DNA of 64,000 bases from Parahoeflea alexandrii (GCF_024105735.1 NZ_JAAAML010000003.1:496001-560000); one strand, 5' to 3'; counted from the stretch's first letter, positions 45,285 to 55,356 are shown. Program-made: numbers and translations. The notes: generated by a model not told the origin, from the sequence alone.

Positions 45285-46537
45285 TCCTGCAACAGATCGG
45301 TAATCACCTGATCGCCCTCGGCCACGTCTCCATCCCTGATCTCGGTCATCGCGCCGTCTGTCTCGCCGGGCAGGATATCCACCGCCACGGCCTGTCCATC
45401 GCGCAGCACCCAGATATTGCGCCTGCCGTCTTCACTTACCTGGGCCGCTGTCGACGGCGGTCGGCTCGGTGCGTTCTTGAACAACATGCCGAGCAGGCCG
45501 GTACGGTTGCTGTCCTCGGTCTCCACAGGTGGTGCGAACCTCAGCGCCGCATTGGGAACCGCCAGCGTGTCCTTGATCTCCGCCACCCTGATGTCGGCGG
45601 TGGCCGTCATGCCGGGCCGCAACAGAAGCTCGGCATTGTCGATCGACAGGATCGCTTCGTAGGTCACCACGCCGTCGACGGTCTTGGGCGCAAATCTGAG
45701 TTCCGAGATCACCGCCGGGAAAGTGCGTCCCTGGTAGGCCTCGACCGTGAACACCGCCCGGTTGCCAACCTGCACCTTGCCGATGTCGGCCTCGTCGATA
45801 TCGACGCGCAGCTCCATGTTCTTGAGGTCAGCGGCAAGGGTGAACAGCACCGGAGCCTGCAGGGACGACGCGACGATCTGGCCCACTTCGACATTGCGCT
45901 CGAGCACCACCCCGTCGATCGACGAGCAGATGCAGGCCTTGGCCAGGTTTGCTTCATTGATCTTCAGGTTTGCTTCTGAAACCCGGATATCGGCTTCAGC
46001 GCTCTTGAGGGCAGCCTGGGCCCGGTCATAGGCGGCCTTTGCCCTGAGCAGTCCCTCAAGAGTGGTCACCTGCTTTTTCTCGAGCATCACCGCCCGCTCG
46101 TAATTGTCCCTGGTCTCGTTCAGTGTCGCCGTCGCCTCGGCCATTCTTGCCTGGGAGGCCGTCAGCGAAGCACGGGCAAGTTCGACATTGGCCTCCAGCT
46201 TGTCGGTGTCCAGCCGCGCGAGTATCTGGCCGGTCGTGACCAGGTCGTTGAAATTGGCTTCCACCGAGCGGACCGTTCCGGACAGTTCGCTTGAGATTTC
46301 AACCTTGTCCGTCGGCTCCACCGTGCCGGTGGCCGTCACCTGAACGATCACATCGCTCCGCACGATGGCCTGTGTCGTGTAGACAGGCAGGTTCTGCCCC
46401 GAACCGGAACTCCACCACAGCCAGAGCGCGGAAGCTCCCATGATCAGCGCCATCGCCCATAGCACCCGGCGCAGGGTGGACGGGCCTTTTTCGGCAGATT
46501 TGACGATTGTTTCGATGTCGGATTTGGAAGGCGTCAT
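45281..46537 (-). CDS. MacA-like periplasmic adaptor (HlyD family)
   Basis: 418 residues. A short cytoplasmic leader and one membrane segment (VLWAMALIMGASALWLWW, about 26-43) precede a barrel-sandwich lipoyl domain (VTATGTVEPTDKVEISSELS), a coiled-coil hairpin (about 110-190) and beta-barrel domains. It would link the MacB-like permease to an outer-membrane channel. ATG 46537 has GGGAT upstream. Known MacAB pumps export macrolides, peptides or siderophores; the substrate here is unknown. Confidence 0.91.
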   Translation of the reverse strand: MTPSKSDIETIVKSAEKGPSTLRRVLWAMALIMGASALWLWWSSGSGQNLPVYTTQAIVRSDVIVQVTATGTVEPTDKVEISSELSGTVRSVEANFNDLVTTGQILARLDTDKLEANVELARASLTASQARMAEATATLNETRDNYERAVMLEKKQVTTLEGLLRAKAAYDRAQAALKSAEADIRVSEANLKINEANLAKACICSSIDGVVLERNVEVGQIVASSLQAPVLFTLAADLKNMELRVDIDEADIGKVQVGNRAVFTVEAYQGRTFPAVISELRFAPKTVDGVVTYEAILSIDNAELLLRPGMTATADIRVAEIKDTLAVPNAALRFAPPVETEDSNRTGLLGMLFKNAPSRPPSTAAQVSEDGRRNIWVLRDGQAVAVDILPGETDGAMTEIRDGDVAEGDQVITDLLQE

Positions 46538-46700
46538 CTGGATATCCCGTGGTTGGGGATGTCCTATCACGCAGCGGCAGCGCGCCCGTTGACATGGGTC
46601 AAGAACTTGCCCGCGGGGAACCGCTGCAATCTGCTACTGGTGTTATCCTGCCTTGATACGGTTATCCATGGCTGCGGCGGTCCAGCCCGTTCTGAACGCG

Positions 46701-46728
46701 AAAACCCCCGGATCAGAGATCCGGGGGT
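46701..46728 (-). terminator. Intrinsic terminator of the chemoreceptor gene
   Basis: Perfect 11-bp stem (46704-46714 against 46718-46728, arm ACCCCCGGATC) with loop AGA, followed on the minus strand by TTTT. It is 38 bp after the chemoreceptor stop and upstream of the MacA-like gene. Confidence 0.88.
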
Positions 46729-46766
46729 CCCTCCTTTCGGCCTAGCGGGGGACATCCGAGCCGAAA

Positions 46767-48545
46767 TTAAAACTCTTCCCAGTCCGACATCTCCACCGCG
46801 GCATTGCCGTGGAAGGCAGGCCGCTGGCGGGCTGGCGCGGTGTAGGCCGGGGCGGGGGTGCCACCGTTGCTCCGGACCACCCGTGGCGAGTGGCTTGCAG
46901 CGGCATCCACCTTGAACCGCGACAGCAGCTGGAACAATGAGGCTGCCTCCTGCGCCAGGCTGTGGCTGGCGGCGGTCGATTGCTCGACCATTGCCGCATT
47001 CTGCTGGGTGCCCTGATCCATGGCGTTGACCGCCGTGTTGATCTCGTTGAGGCCGGTCGACTGTTCGCGCGAGCCGGTGACGATCGCCTCGACATTGGCG
47101 TTGATCTGCTTGACCTGCTCGACGATGCTGACCAGTGCCTTGCCGGTTTCGCCAACCAGCGACACCCCGGTGTTGACCTGCTCGCCCGAAGCCGTGATCA
47201 GCCCCTTGATCTCCTTGGCCGCCGTTGCCGTCCGTTGCGCGAGCTCGCGGACTTCCTGGGCGACAACCGCAAAGCCGCGACCGGCTTCACCGGCCCTGGC
47301 GGCTTCGACGCCGGCGTTCAGTGCAAGCAGGTTGGTCTGGAACGCGATATCGTCAATCACATCGATGATGTTGGTGATCGCCTTGGAGGAACTTTCGATC
47401 TCGGCCATTGCGATGACAGCCTTGTCGACTACCTGGCCGGATGTCTCCGCATCGCGCTTGGTCTTGGCCACCAGTTCGCCGGCTTCCTCGGCACGCTGGC
47501 TGGAAGCGGCGACGGTCTTGGTGATTTCCTCGAGCGCAGCTGCGGTTTCCTCGACGGAGGCTGCCTGGTTCTCGGTCCGCTTGGCGAGGTCGTCTGCTGC
47601 AGAGCGGATCTCATCCGAACCGCTGGCAATCATCCGGGCGTTCTCGTTGACCGAACTCATCGCATCGCAAAGCCCTTCGTTGGCCTTGTTGAAATTGATC
47701 CGGAGCGGCTCGAGAGCAGGCTGGAAGGGCTTTGTAATCTGGATGGTCAGATCGCCGTCGGCCATGCTCTGCAGGCCGGTCGACAGGGATTCGACATTGC
47801 TGACCCGTTCGGTCACGTCTGAGGCGAACTTGACAACCTTGAAGACCTTGCCGTCCGCATCGAAAATCGGATTGTAGGAAGCCTGGATGTGGATGACCTT
47901 GCCGCCCTTGCCGATCCGCTTGAACTCATCGGAGTTGAATTCGCCGGCGGCAAGTTTTGTCCAGAACTGCGCATATTCTTCCCCCCTGACATAGTCGGGG
48001 TCGCAGAACATCCGGTGATGCTTGCCTACGATTTCGGCAAGCGTGTAACCGACCGCGCCGAGAAAGTTTTCGTTTGCGAACACGATTGTTCCATCTGGCT
48101 TGAACTCGATCATTGCCTGTGAACGCGAGATGGCGTCGAGCTTTCCGGCGTCCTCCATCGACTTGACCTTGGTCGCCGTGATGTCGGAGGCGAACTTGAC
48201 CACCTTGTAGAGCTTGCCGCCGCGGAAAACGGGGTTGTAGCTGGCTTCGATCCAGATTTCATCGCCGCTCTTGGTGACGCGCTTGTACTGCGCCTTGTCG
48301 TATTCGCCGCGGCCGAGTTTCTTCCAGAATTCGGCATAGGCTGGCGCGGCAGCTTCCTTCGGTTCGACGAAAATGCGGTGGTGCTTGCCCTTGATCTCGG
48401 ACAGTTCGTAGCCGAGTGCCTGGCAGAAATTTTCATTTGCGTCGAGAATCTTGCCGCTCAGATCGAATTCGATCATGGCGAGGGATTTTTTCAGTGCCTG
48501 GACGATGTTCTTTTCGTCTGAGCCGACGATGCTGGTGAAGCTCAT
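46767..48545 (-). CDS. Soluble PAS-PAS methyl-accepting chemotaxis protein
   Basis: 592 residues, no membrane segment. Two tandem PAS domains with PAC motifs (about 20-135 and 142-258) each carry [20 protein letters not shown]-type endings and are clearly duplicates. A short HAMP-like linker and the signalling domain follow, with the hairpin-tip stretch [20 protein letters not shown]. The C-terminus ends DWEEF, which resembles the CheR/CheB-tethering pentapeptide NWETF. It probably senses an intracellular or redox cue. ATG 48545 has AGGA 9 nt upstream. Confidence 0.93.
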   Translation of the reverse strand: MSFTSIVGSDEKNIVQALKKSLAMIEFDLSGKILDANENFCQALGYELSEIKGKHHRIFVEPKEAAAPAYAEFWKKLGRGEYDKAQYKRVTKSGDEIWIEASYNPVFRGGKLYKVVKFASDITATKVKSMEDAGKLDAISRSQAMIEFKPDGTIVFANENFLGAVGYTLAEIVGKHHRMFCDPDYVRGEEYAQFWTKLAAGEFNSDEFKRIGKGGKVIHIQASYNPIFDADGKVFKVVKFASDVTERVSNVESLSTGLQSMADGDLTIQITKPFQPALEPLRINFNKANEGLCDAMSSVNENARMIASGSDEIRSAADDLAKRTENQAASVEETAAALEEITKTVAASSQRAEEAGELVAKTKRDAETSGQVVDKAVIAMAEIESSSKAITNIIDVIDDIAFQTNLLALNAGVEAARAGEAGRGFAVVAQEVRELAQRTATAAKEIKGLITASGEQVNTGVSLVGETGKALVSIVEQVKQINANVEAIVTGSREQSTGLNEINTAVNAMDQGTQQNAAMVEQSTAASHSLAQEAASLFQLLSRFKVDAAASHSPRVVRSNGGTPAPAYTAPARQRPAFHGNAAVEMSDWEEF

Positions 48546-48928
48546 GAGACTGGTCCTAAATGGTGACAAGCGACCTTGTGATCTGCACGGGTGTCAGCCG
48601 TGTAGAAGCAGGTAAATTGTAGCGAGGGGATGCATGAACCAGATGCTTCATGCATCAAGTACATCGCAAATCTCTCATGTATCCATTTCTAAAAAGTTAA
48701 TGAAATATCATATTAGGAATGCTAAATATTGAGGTGCATTTTAACAGTTGAGGAGTGGGAGGCAGCACAACCGCGGACCGCTGCCGCATGGAAGGAGATC
48801 CACCGAAACAACTGTGGCCAACCGTGCCCTGCCAGCCCAGAGCCCGTTTCGTTGGCGCACTCAACAACTCGTCTGCCGGGAGAAAGAGCGCAACATTGCT
48901 GTCGCCGGTAGCTGCCGGACATGACCGC
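48546..48928. other. Intergenic region upstream of the chemoreceptor
   Basis: 383 bp between the chemoreceptor start and the ada stop, both genes on the minus strand. It is A/T-rich at 48660-48740, the likely promoter zone, and holds a 10-bp inverted repeat. The part from 48745 to 48928 is GC-rich and I see nothing convincing in it. Confidence 0.5.
48629..48656. promoter_or_regulatory. Inverted repeat in the chemoreceptor leader
   Basis: GATGCATGAA (48629-48638) and TTCATGCATC (48647-48656) are perfectly complementary across 8 nt, 84-111 nt before the start codon. Candidate operator or leader hairpin. Confidence 0.5.
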
Positions 48929-49978
48929 TCAAACGTATTGGCGCTCGATCTCGATCAGTTTCTGTTTTCGCCACAAGCCGCCGCCATAGCCGGTCAGCGA
49001 CCCGTCGGCGCCAACGACGCGGTGACATGGCACGAGAAGCGCAATCTGGTTGGCGCCATTGGCGCGCGCCACCGCGCGGACCGCGGAAGGGCGCCCGATT
49101 GTCCCGGCGATCTGGCTGTAGCTGCGGGTTTCACCCGCAGGGATCTCCACCAGCGCATGCCAGACGGTTTTGGTGAACTCGCTGCCATGAAACGCCAGCG
49201 GCACGCTGAAGCACGGGTTGCGGCCTGAGAAATAAGCATCAAGCTGGGTTTCGAGAAGATCGAGGGGAGCATGACGGCCGAAGCCGATCCGGCCCTTGAA
49301 CGCCTGGTGCATGCGGCGCAATTCGGCGGGCAGGGCCTTGCGGTCGGCGAATTCCAGAAGATGCAGATGGGTTCGGTCACACAATGCGATCATCGGACCG
49401 AGCGGGGTATCGATGTAGTCAGCCCGGATCATCGCGTCAGCGGTAAAACTCCCCGGCGGTGTGCCCATCAGCCTGGCAAAGGCCGCCCGGAAGGCGCCAG
49501 CCGATTCAAACCCGGCATCGAGCTGCGCCTCGATCACCTTGGAGCCGCCCGCCAGCGCCAGGTGCGCATGGCGCAGCCGCTCGAGCCGCGCCATTTCCAG
49601 GAAGGTCATTCCGAAATGCCGGTTGAAGGACCGCCGCACGGTCGAGGGATCGAAACCCATCCGGATGATGTCGGGTTCGCTCCAGCGGTGGCCCTTGCGT
49701 TCGGAGAGAGCTTCAAGAAGCACCTTCACGGCCGGATCGGCTTCCGCGGCGGGCGCCATCGGGTGGCATCGCTTGCAGGCCCGGAAACCGGCCTGGATGC
49801 AGTCGCCCACGCTGGCATAGAAGCTGCAGTTTTCCGGACGTGGTTTGCGAGCCGGGCAGGTCAGCCTGCAGAAGATGCCGGTCGAGGACACGCCCACATA
49901 GGCGCGCCCGTCATAATCCGGATCGCGTTTCAACAGCGCTTCGTAAAGAATGGCGGGCTCTGGCAGGTCAAACAACAT
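48929..49978 (-). CDS. ada: Ada: methylphosphotriester/O6-methylguanine repair protein and activator
   Basis: 349 residues. The N-terminal zinc domain has Cys37, Cys41, Cys68 and Cys71; Cys37 is the methylphosphotriester acceptor by analogy with E. coli Cys38. An AraC-type helix-turn-helix region follows (about 90-180). The C-terminal O6-methylguanine transferase domain has the acceptor Cys318 in PCHRVVG. All parts of a full Ada are present, so it should both repair alkylated DNA and activate adaptive-response genes. No alkB or alkA lies next to it. Confidence 0.95.
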   Translation of the reverse strand: MLFDLPEPAILYEALLKRDPDYDGRAYVGVSSTGIFCRLTCPARKPRPENCSFYASVGDCIQAGFRACKRCHPMAPAAEADPAVKVLLEALSERKGHRWSEPDIIRMGFDPSTVRRSFNRHFGMTFLEMARLERLRHAHLALAGGSKVIEAQLDAGFESAGAFRAAFARLMGTPPGSFTADAMIRADYIDTPLGPMIALCDRTHLHLLEFADRKALPAELRRMHQAFKGRIGFGRHAPLDLLETQLDAYFSGRNPCFSVPLAFHGSEFTKTVWHALVEIPAGETRSYSQIAGTIGRPSAVRAVARANGANQIALLVPCHRVVGADGSLTGYGGGLWRKQKLIEIERQYV

Positions 49979-50089
49979 GGTTCGCAGCCTAGCGCCGGCG
50001 TGGTCCGTCGTCAGCCTGAAATCGGGCGTCTATTCCTGATTACGTCTGGCGAGGTTGCCGGTCAGCCGGGGCCTCGGCAATGCGCGTAT

Positions 50090-51970
50090 CTACTCGGCCG
50101 CGTCAGCTTCCTCGACCTGGCTGGTCAGAGCCAGCCATTCCTCCTCGGCCTTGGCCAGTTCCGCCGCCCGGTCGGCCCGCTGCTTGGATTTCTGGGTGAT
50201 CTTGTAGGGCGCGTCGGCAAACTGGCCCGGATCCGAAAGTTCCGCATCAAGCGACTGAATCTGTTTGGTAAGTCTTGCCACCAAGGATTCGAGATCATTG
50301 ATCTTTTTCTTCAGCGGAGCCACGCTGGCGCGCTGTTGGGCGGCCTGCTTGCGCTTCTCCGCTTTGGAGCCCCCATCGCTGTCATTCCCCTTCTTGCCAC
50401 GGCTCGAGGCGCCGACGACTTCCTGCCGGTAATCCTCCAGATCGCCGTCAAAGGAACTCACCGTGCCGTCCTTGACGATCCAGAGCCGGTCGACCGTGGC
50501 CTCGATCAGGTGCCGGTCGTGGCTGATCAGAATGACCGCGCCGGGGAAGTCGTTGAGCGCCCGGATCAGCGCCGCGCGGCTGTCGATGTCAAGGTGGTTG
50601 GTCGGCTCGTCGAGAATCATCAGGTTCGGCGCGTGAAACGCCGAAAGGCCCATCAGCAGCCGCGCCTTTTCACCGCCGGAGAGATCCTTGGCCGGCGTGT
50701 TCATCTTCTCCGCTGTCAGTCCCATCTGCGCCACCCGGGCCCGCACGCGGGCTTCCTGCGCGTCCGGCATCAATGCTCTCACATGCGCCACGGCCGATTC
50801 ATTCGGTCTCAGATCGTCCAGCTGGTGCTGGGCAAAAAAGCCGGTCTTGAGTTGCGGCGCGGTGCGGATCAGCCCGTCCTCGGCCTCAAGCCGTCCGGCA
50901 ATGAACTTGGCGAAGGTCGACTTGCCATTGCCGTTCGAGCCGAGCAGCGCGATCCGGTCGTCGGCGTCGATCCTCAGATCAAGCCGTGCCAGGATCGGCG
51001 AGCCGGGGGTATAGCCGACGGAGCCGCCCTCGATGGCGATGATCGGCGAGGCAACGCCGCGATCGGGCCGCGGAAAGGTGAAGCCGCGGACATTGTTCTC
51101 GATCACCGCATCGACGGTGCCCATCTTTTCAAGCGCCTTGAGCCGCGATTGCGCCTGGCGCGCCTTCGAGGCCTTGGCCCGGAACCGCTCGACGAACGCT
51201 TCCATGTGCTTGCGTGCCGCCAGGCTCTTCTCGCGCGCCTTCATCTGGTGTTCGTCGCGCTCGGCCTTCTGCCGCTCGAACTGGTCGAAGCCGCCGCGGT
51301 AGAAGGTCAGCTTCTTCTGGTCGAGATGGACGATCGCGTTGGCCGCGGTGTTCAAGAGGTCGCGGTCATGGCTGATGATCAGCACGGTGTGCGGATAGCG
51401 GCGGATATACTCTTCCAGCCACAAGGTGCCTTCCAGGTCGAGATAGTTGGTCGGCTCGTCGAGGAGAAGTAGGTCGGGTTCCGAAAACAGCACCGAAGCC
51501 AGCGCCACGCGCATCCGCCAGCCACCCGAGAAACTCGAGGCGGGCCGCTGCTGGGCGTCCTGGTCAAAGCCGAGACCGGCCAGGATCGAGGAGGCGCGGG
51601 CCTCGGCCGAATGGGCGTCGATGTCGACCAGCCGGGTCTGGATCTCGGCGATGCGGTTGGGATCGGTCGCGGTCTCGGCTTCCTTCATCAGCCGGGTCCG
51701 CTCGAGGTCTGCGCGCAGCACGATCTCGACCAGGGCCGTCTCTTCGGAAGGCGCTTCCTGAGCGACCTGGCCGATGCGGGTGTTCTTCGGGATCGAGACG
51801 TGGCCGGTCTCGCTCGCCATCTCGCCGGTGATGATCCTGAACAGCGTCGACTTGCCGGCGCCGTTCGGCCCCACAAGCCCGGCCTTGATGCCCGCGGGCA
51901 GCGCCAGCGAGGCATTGTCGATCAATAGCCGCCCGGCGATGCGTGCGGAAAGGTCTGTAATCGTAAGCAT
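50090..51970 (-). CDS. ABC-F family ATPase
   Basis: 626 residues, two nucleotide-binding domains with no membrane segments. Walker A GPNGAGKST and GSNGNGKST, signatures SFSGGWRMR and LSGGEKARL, and Walker B LLLDEPTNYLD and MILDEPTNHLD are intact. The linker between them (about 240-310) is highly charged, like the P-site tRNA interaction motif, and the C-terminal 80 residues form a coiled coil. This suits the Uup/YheS-type ribosome-associated factors. ATG 51970 gives the normal MLTITDLSARI start; a frame to 52045 is less likely. Confidence 0.93.
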   Translation of the reverse strand: MLTITDLSARIAGRLLIDNASLALPAGIKAGLVGPNGAGKSTLFRIITGEMASETGHVSIPKNTRIGQVAQEAPSEETALVEIVLRADLERTRLMKEAETATDPNRIAEIQTRLVDIDAHSAEARASSILAGLGFDQDAQQRPASSFSGGWRMRVALASVLFSEPDLLLLDEPTNYLDLEGTLWLEEYIRRYPHTVLIISHDRDLLNTAANAIVHLDQKKLTFYRGGFDQFERQKAERDEHQMKAREKSLAARKHMEAFVERFRAKASKARQAQSRLKALEKMGTVDAVIENNVRGFTFPRPDRGVASPIIAIEGGSVGYTPGSPILARLDLRIDADDRIALLGSNGNGKSTFAKFIAGRLEAEDGLIRTAPQLKTGFFAQHQLDDLRPNESAVAHVRALMPDAQEARVRARVAQMGLTAEKMNTPAKDLSGGEKARLLMGLSAFHAPNLMILDEPTNHLDIDSRAALIRALNDFPGAVILISHDRHLIEATVDRLWIVKDGTVSSFDGDLEDYRQEVVGASSRGKKGNDSDGGSKAEKRKQAAQQRASVAPLKKKINDLESLVARLTKQIQSLDAELSDPGQFADAPYKITQKSKQRADRAAELAKAEEEWLALTSQVEEADAAE

Positions 51971-52095
51971 GACCGCGCTTCTGGCCGGGTTCACGTCAAA
52001 TGGCAAGGGCAAACGGTGTTTTCCATGGTCCCTGACCGGTGACAATTGGTCCGCGGTGCGTCACAAGTCGGATGACATGTGGCAGGAGAAAAAGA

Positions 52096-52788
52096 ATGAC
52101 GATTGTTTTGCACGAACTTGTCGGCGCCGATGAAGCCCGTCCGTTCAGCCCGCACTGCTGGAAGGTGGTGATGGCGCTGGCCCACAAGGGGCTGCCTTTC
52201 GAGCGCAAGCCGGTCTGTTTCACCCAGGTGCCCGGGGTCGAGGGCGGTGTATCGAAAACCGTGCCCGTCATTCGCGATGGCAGCCAGGTGGTGGCCGACA
52301 GTTTCATGATCGCCGCCTATCTGGAGGAGACCTATCCCGACCGGCCATCGCTGTTTGGCGGCGACGGCGGCCAGGCCATGGCCCGCTTCGTGGAAGCCTG
52401 GTCGCAATCGACCCTGCATGCGGCCCTCAACGTGATCGCACTGCATGAGATCGCCGACAGGCTGGCTCCGGAGGATCAGGCCTATTTCAGGCCGAGCCGC
52501 GAAGCCCGCCTGGGCAAGACGTTCGAGCAGATTGCCGAGCGTCGCCAGGCCGAGATCGAGGGTTTCGGAGCCAAGTTGACGCCTTTGCGGGTGATGCTGA
52601 AATCGCAGCCCTGGATCGGCGGATCGTCGCCGCTGTTTGCCGACTACATCGTCTTTGGCGCGCTGCAATGGGCGCGAGTGGTTTCCAGCGCCCCGTTGCT
52701 CGAGGCGGGCGACGCTGTGACCGACTGGTTCGAGCGCTGTATTGATCTCCATGACGGTCTGGGGCGTGCGGTAGCCGCGGCGGGCTGA
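52096..52788 (+). CDS. Glutathione S-transferase family protein
   Basis: 230 residues. N-terminal thioredoxin-like domain with FSPHCWKVVMALAHKG (Ser/Cys position of the active site), TVPVIRDG, and VVADSFMIAAYLEETYP (glutathione-binding Ser), then an all-helical C-terminal domain. ATG 52096 has GGAG 9 nt upstream. The substrate is not known. Its stop is 6 bp from that of the convergent LysE-like gene. Confidence 0.9.
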   Translation: MTIVLHELVGADEARPFSPHCWKVVMALAHKGLPFERKPVCFTQVPGVEGGVSKTVPVIRDGSQVVADSFMIAAYLEETYPDRPSLFGGDGGQAMARFVEAWSQSTLHAALNVIALHEIADRLAPEDQAYFRPSREARLGKTFEQIAERRQAEIEGFGAKLTPLRVMLKSQPWIGGSSPLFADYIVFGALQWARVVSSAPLLEAGDAVTDWFERCIDLHDGLGRAVAAAG

Positions 52789-52794
52789 ACCGGT

Positions 52795-53370
52795 TCAGCC
52801 GCCCGGCATCAGCGCGGCGATGGCTGCGACAAACATCAGGATGCCGAAGCCCCAGTCGAGATGACGCCGGTGCCAGCCCGAGCTCAGATACAGGCAGCCG
52901 GACCATCCGGCGACGGCCCAGAGGCCAAGGCCGGAAGCGGTCAGCAGCGTCAGCCCGGCAAAGGCTGAGGCCAGCGTCACCGAGCCGCTGAGCGCCGACC
53001 CCGCGAGGAAAAAGGCGACGGCCCAGCTCTCGGGGCTCTGCAGATTTTGCACGGGCAGTGTAGGGCGCACAGGGGCGGCCTCCTGCTCTAACGGAGTGCC
53101 CGGATCGGCCATGTAGCGGGTCAAGCCTGACAGCGCCAGCAGGAGCGACGCCAGCACCATCGCCGTGCCGCTCATCCATTGCGGCATGAGGTGCAGGACA
53201 CCAAGCGCCAGCGCGAACAGCGACAGCCAGCCGCAGATGCTGGAAATCATGCCGTCGATCACCGGTTTGAAGGTTCGCTCGGCGCCAGCCGTCAGCATCG
53301 CGTTGTTCTGGGGCGCAAACCCCAAAACCGCGACCGCGACAACTCCGCAGGCTATCACCGCGTCAGACAT
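52795..53370 (-). CDS. LysE-like membrane protein
   Basis: 191 residues with about five to six predicted membrane segments. The start VVAVAVLGFAPQNNAMLTAGAERTFK recalls the LysE/RhtB exporter N-terminus (PGP-NN-LL-x-GA), with the PGP motif altered to APQ. A Pro/Glu-rich loop sits near residues 90-110. It is likely an amino-acid-exporter relative, but function is uncertain. Confidence 0.72.
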   Translation of the reverse strand: MSDAVIACGVVAVAVLGFAPQNNAMLTAGAERTFKPVIDGMISSICGWLSLFALALGVLHLMPQWMSGTAMVLASLLLALSGLTRYMADPGTPLEQEAAPVRPTLPVQNLQSPESWAVAFFLAGSALSGSVTLASAFAGLTLLTASGLGLWAVAGWSGCLYLSSGWHRRHLDWGFGILMFVAAIAALMPGG

Positions 53371-53494
53371 GTCACAAATCTACAACGCAATCGTGATTGT
53401 TCCAAGTCACCACGGCTACGGGGAGCCGGGGAGGGCACGATGACCGGATCACAGGCAGCATGCGCGCGCAACGGACCGTGAGAACGCCGGTGCC

Positions 53495-53523
53495 CCTTGC
53501 GAAGAGCCGGGCATGCGGCTATC
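53495..53523 (+). promoter_or_regulatory. Candidate ndk promoter
   Basis: CTTGCGA (TTGCGA 53495-53500) and CTATCTA (TATCTA 53518-53523) are 17 nt apart and fit the alphaproteobacterial housekeeping pattern CTTGAC-N17-CTATAT. It predicts a leader of about 110 nt. Confidence 0.55.
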
Positions 53524-53639
53524 TAGGCGCCAACTCCGGGCGGGACCTCGTCCAGCCCGGACTTTTGCACCCGAAATTCTTGCGTGGGCCTCTATGGCCC
53601 AGCTCTCGCAACCACAACCAGATGACAGGACAGACACCA

Positions 53640-54062
53640 ATGGCGATTGAACGCACTTTCTCGATGATCAAGCCCGATGCCACCAAGCGCAACCTGACCG
53701 GCGCGATCACCAAGGTTTTCGAAGACAACGGCCTGCGCGTCGTCGCTTCCAAGCGCGTCTGGATGAGCAAGCGCGAAGCCGAAGGCTTCTACGCCGTGCA
53801 CAAGGAACGCCCCTTTTTCGGCGAACTGGTTGAAGGCATGACCTCCGGCCCGACCGTCGTCCAGGTTCTCGAAGGCGAGAACGCCATCCTCAAGAACCGC
53901 GAGATCATGGGCGCCACCAACCCGGCAAACGCCGACGAGGGCACCATCCGCAAGACCTTCGCGCTGTCGATCGGCGAAAACTCGGTGCACGGCTCGGATG
54001 CGCCGGAAACCGCAGCCGAGGAAATCGCCTACTGGTTCTCCGGCACCGAAATCGTCGGCTGA
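53640..54062 (+). CDS. ndk: Nucleoside diphosphate kinase
   Basis: Balances nucleoside triphosphate pools by phosphate transfer. 140 residues. Catalytic His117 in NSVHGSD is at the same number as in E. coli. [18 protein letters not shown] gives the standard start; the open frame continues upstream to 53397 but with no coding resemblance. AGGAC precedes ATG 53640. A strong terminator follows. Confidence 0.98.
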   Translation: MAIERTFSMIKPDATKRNLTGAITKVFEDNGLRVVASKRVWMSKREAEGFYAVHKERPFFGELVEGMTSGPTVVQVLEGENAILKNREIMGATNPANADEGTIRKTFALSIGENSVHGSDAPETAAEEIAYWFSGTEIVG

Positions 54063-54105
54063 ATCAGTTTATCGGCCGGCAGGCCGAAACCATTGAACTG
54101 AATCG

Positions 54106-54136
54106 AAAAACCGGGTTCGCGAGAGCCCGGTTTTTT
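54106..54136. terminator. Bidirectional terminator ndk / ung
   Basis: AAAAACCGGG and CCCGGTTTTTT flank a small loop with three more pairs (54106-54118 against 54123-54135). A- and T-runs on both sides allow use by ndk (plus) and by the uvrC-to-ung operon (minus). Confidence 0.93.
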
Positions 54137-54168
54137 GTTGTGGCCAGCTCCCGGCCGCTGGCTGCGGA

Positions 54169-54858
54169 TCAGGGATCTGCCGGCAGTTGCCAGTCGATCG
54201 GCGTCATGCCGTTCTTCTCAAGGAAAGCGTTTGCCTTTGAAAAGTGCCGGCAGCCGAGAAACCCGTTATGCGCCGACAGCGGCGAGGGGTGGGCAGCCTT
54301 GAGCACCAGGTGCCGGCCCGTGTCGACAAACTCGGCCTTTCTCTGCGCATAGGCGCCCCAGAGCAGAAACACCACCGGATGCGGAAGCGCGTTGACCTTT
54401 GCGATCACTGCATCGGTAAATCGCTCCCAGCCGCGGCCGCGGTGTGAAGCGGCAAGACCGCGCTCGACCGTGAGCACGCTGTTGAGCAGAAGCACGCCCT
54501 GCCGAGCCCAGCTTTCGAGATGTCCGTGGCTCGCTTTCGGGATGCCGAGATCGCTCTCGAGTTCCTTGTAGATGTTCTTGAGCGAGGGCGGCACCCGCAC
54601 GTCCGGCTGCACCGAGAAACACAGCCCGTGCGCCTGGCCCTCGCCGTGATAGGGATCCTGTCCGAGAATGACCACCTCGACCCGGTCGAGCGGAGTGAGG
54701 TCGAGGGCCGCGAAATACTCCGACGTCTGCGGAAAAATCTGCTTGCCGGCATCGAGCTCAGTGTCGAGGAAAGCTGCAAGTTCGTCCATGTACGGATCAG
54801 AAAGCTCCGCCGCCAGAGCCGTGTCCCAACCGCCCGTAAGCGTGAAATTCGCAGGCAT
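54169..54858 (-). CDS. ung: Uracil-DNA glycosylase, family 1
   Basis: Removes uracil from DNA. 229 residues. The catalytic motif [10 protein letters not shown] has general base Asp68; the second motif [11 protein letters not shown] has the leucine-loop residues. ATG 54858 shares one base with the moaE stop (TGATG), so it is the last, translationally coupled gene of a uvrC-pgsA-moaD-moaE-ung unit. The window also has a family-4-like enzyme at 8.9-9.8 kb. Confidence 0.96.
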   Translation of the reverse strand: MPANFTLTGGWDTALAAELSDPYMDELAAFLDTELDAGKQIFPQTSEYFAALDLTPLDRVEVVILGQDPYHGEGQAHGLCFSVQPDVRVPPSLKNIYKELESDLGIPKASHGHLESWARQGVLLLNSVLTVERGLAASHRGRGWERFTDAVIAKVNALPHPVVFLLWGAYAQRKAEFVDTGRHLVLKAAHPSPLSAHNGFLGCRHFSKANAFLEKNGMTPIDWQLPADP

Positions 54859-55355
54859 CAGCTCTTCTGCCAGCGCAACTTGGCCTTGTCGTCGGCGTCC
54901 TTGGCCGAGACCCATTCGCCTGAACCGCCGTCTTTGAGATGTTCCTTCTTCCAGAACGGCGCGTCGGTCTTGAGGAAGTCCATCAGAAACGAGGCGCCAT
55001 CAAAGGCCGCCTGCCGGTGCGGCGCACTTGCCACCACCAGCACGATGTTGCCGCCGGGCGGGATCGCCCCGTAGCGGTGAATGGCGGTGATTCCGCTGAG
55101 GTTGAAGCGGGCCACAGCCTCGTCGGCGATCGCCCGTATGGCGCGCTCGGCCATGCCCGGATAGTGCTCAAGCTCCAGCGCGGACAGCCGTCCGCCTTCG
55201 TCGCGGCACAGCCCGGTGAAGCTTACGACCGCGCCGATGTCGGCACGGTCGCCGGTGAGCGCCTCGATCTCCTCGGAAATGTCGAAATCCCCGGTCTGGA
55301 TACGCACGGATACCGGCGCCACCGGATCTCCGGAGATCTTGCCGCCCGCCGCCAT
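54858..55355 (-). CDS. moaE: Molybdopterin synthase catalytic subunit
   Basis: Converts precursor Z to molybdopterin using the thiocarboxylate on MoaD. 165 residues. [37 protein letters not shown] (read in parts) and the active-site lysines in APFWKKEHL are typical. It directly follows moaD by 1 bp. The molybdenum hydroxylase at 3.9 kb would use this cofactor. Confidence 0.95.
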   Translation of the reverse strand: MAAGGKISGDPVAPVSVRIQTGDFDISEEIEALTGDRADIGAVVSFTGLCRDEGGRLSALELEHYPGMAERAIRAIADEAVARFNLSGITAIHRYGAIPPGGNIVLVVASAPHRQAAFDGASFLMDFLKTDAPFWKKEHLKDGGSGEWVSAKDADDKAKLRWQKS

Positions 55356-55356
55356 T

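Noticed and set aside
49271-51472. 733-codon open frame on the plus strand opposite ada and the ABC-F gene
   Set aside because: It spans two unrelated real genes and their gap, and its product is low-complexity Arg/Gly/His with no recognisable domain.
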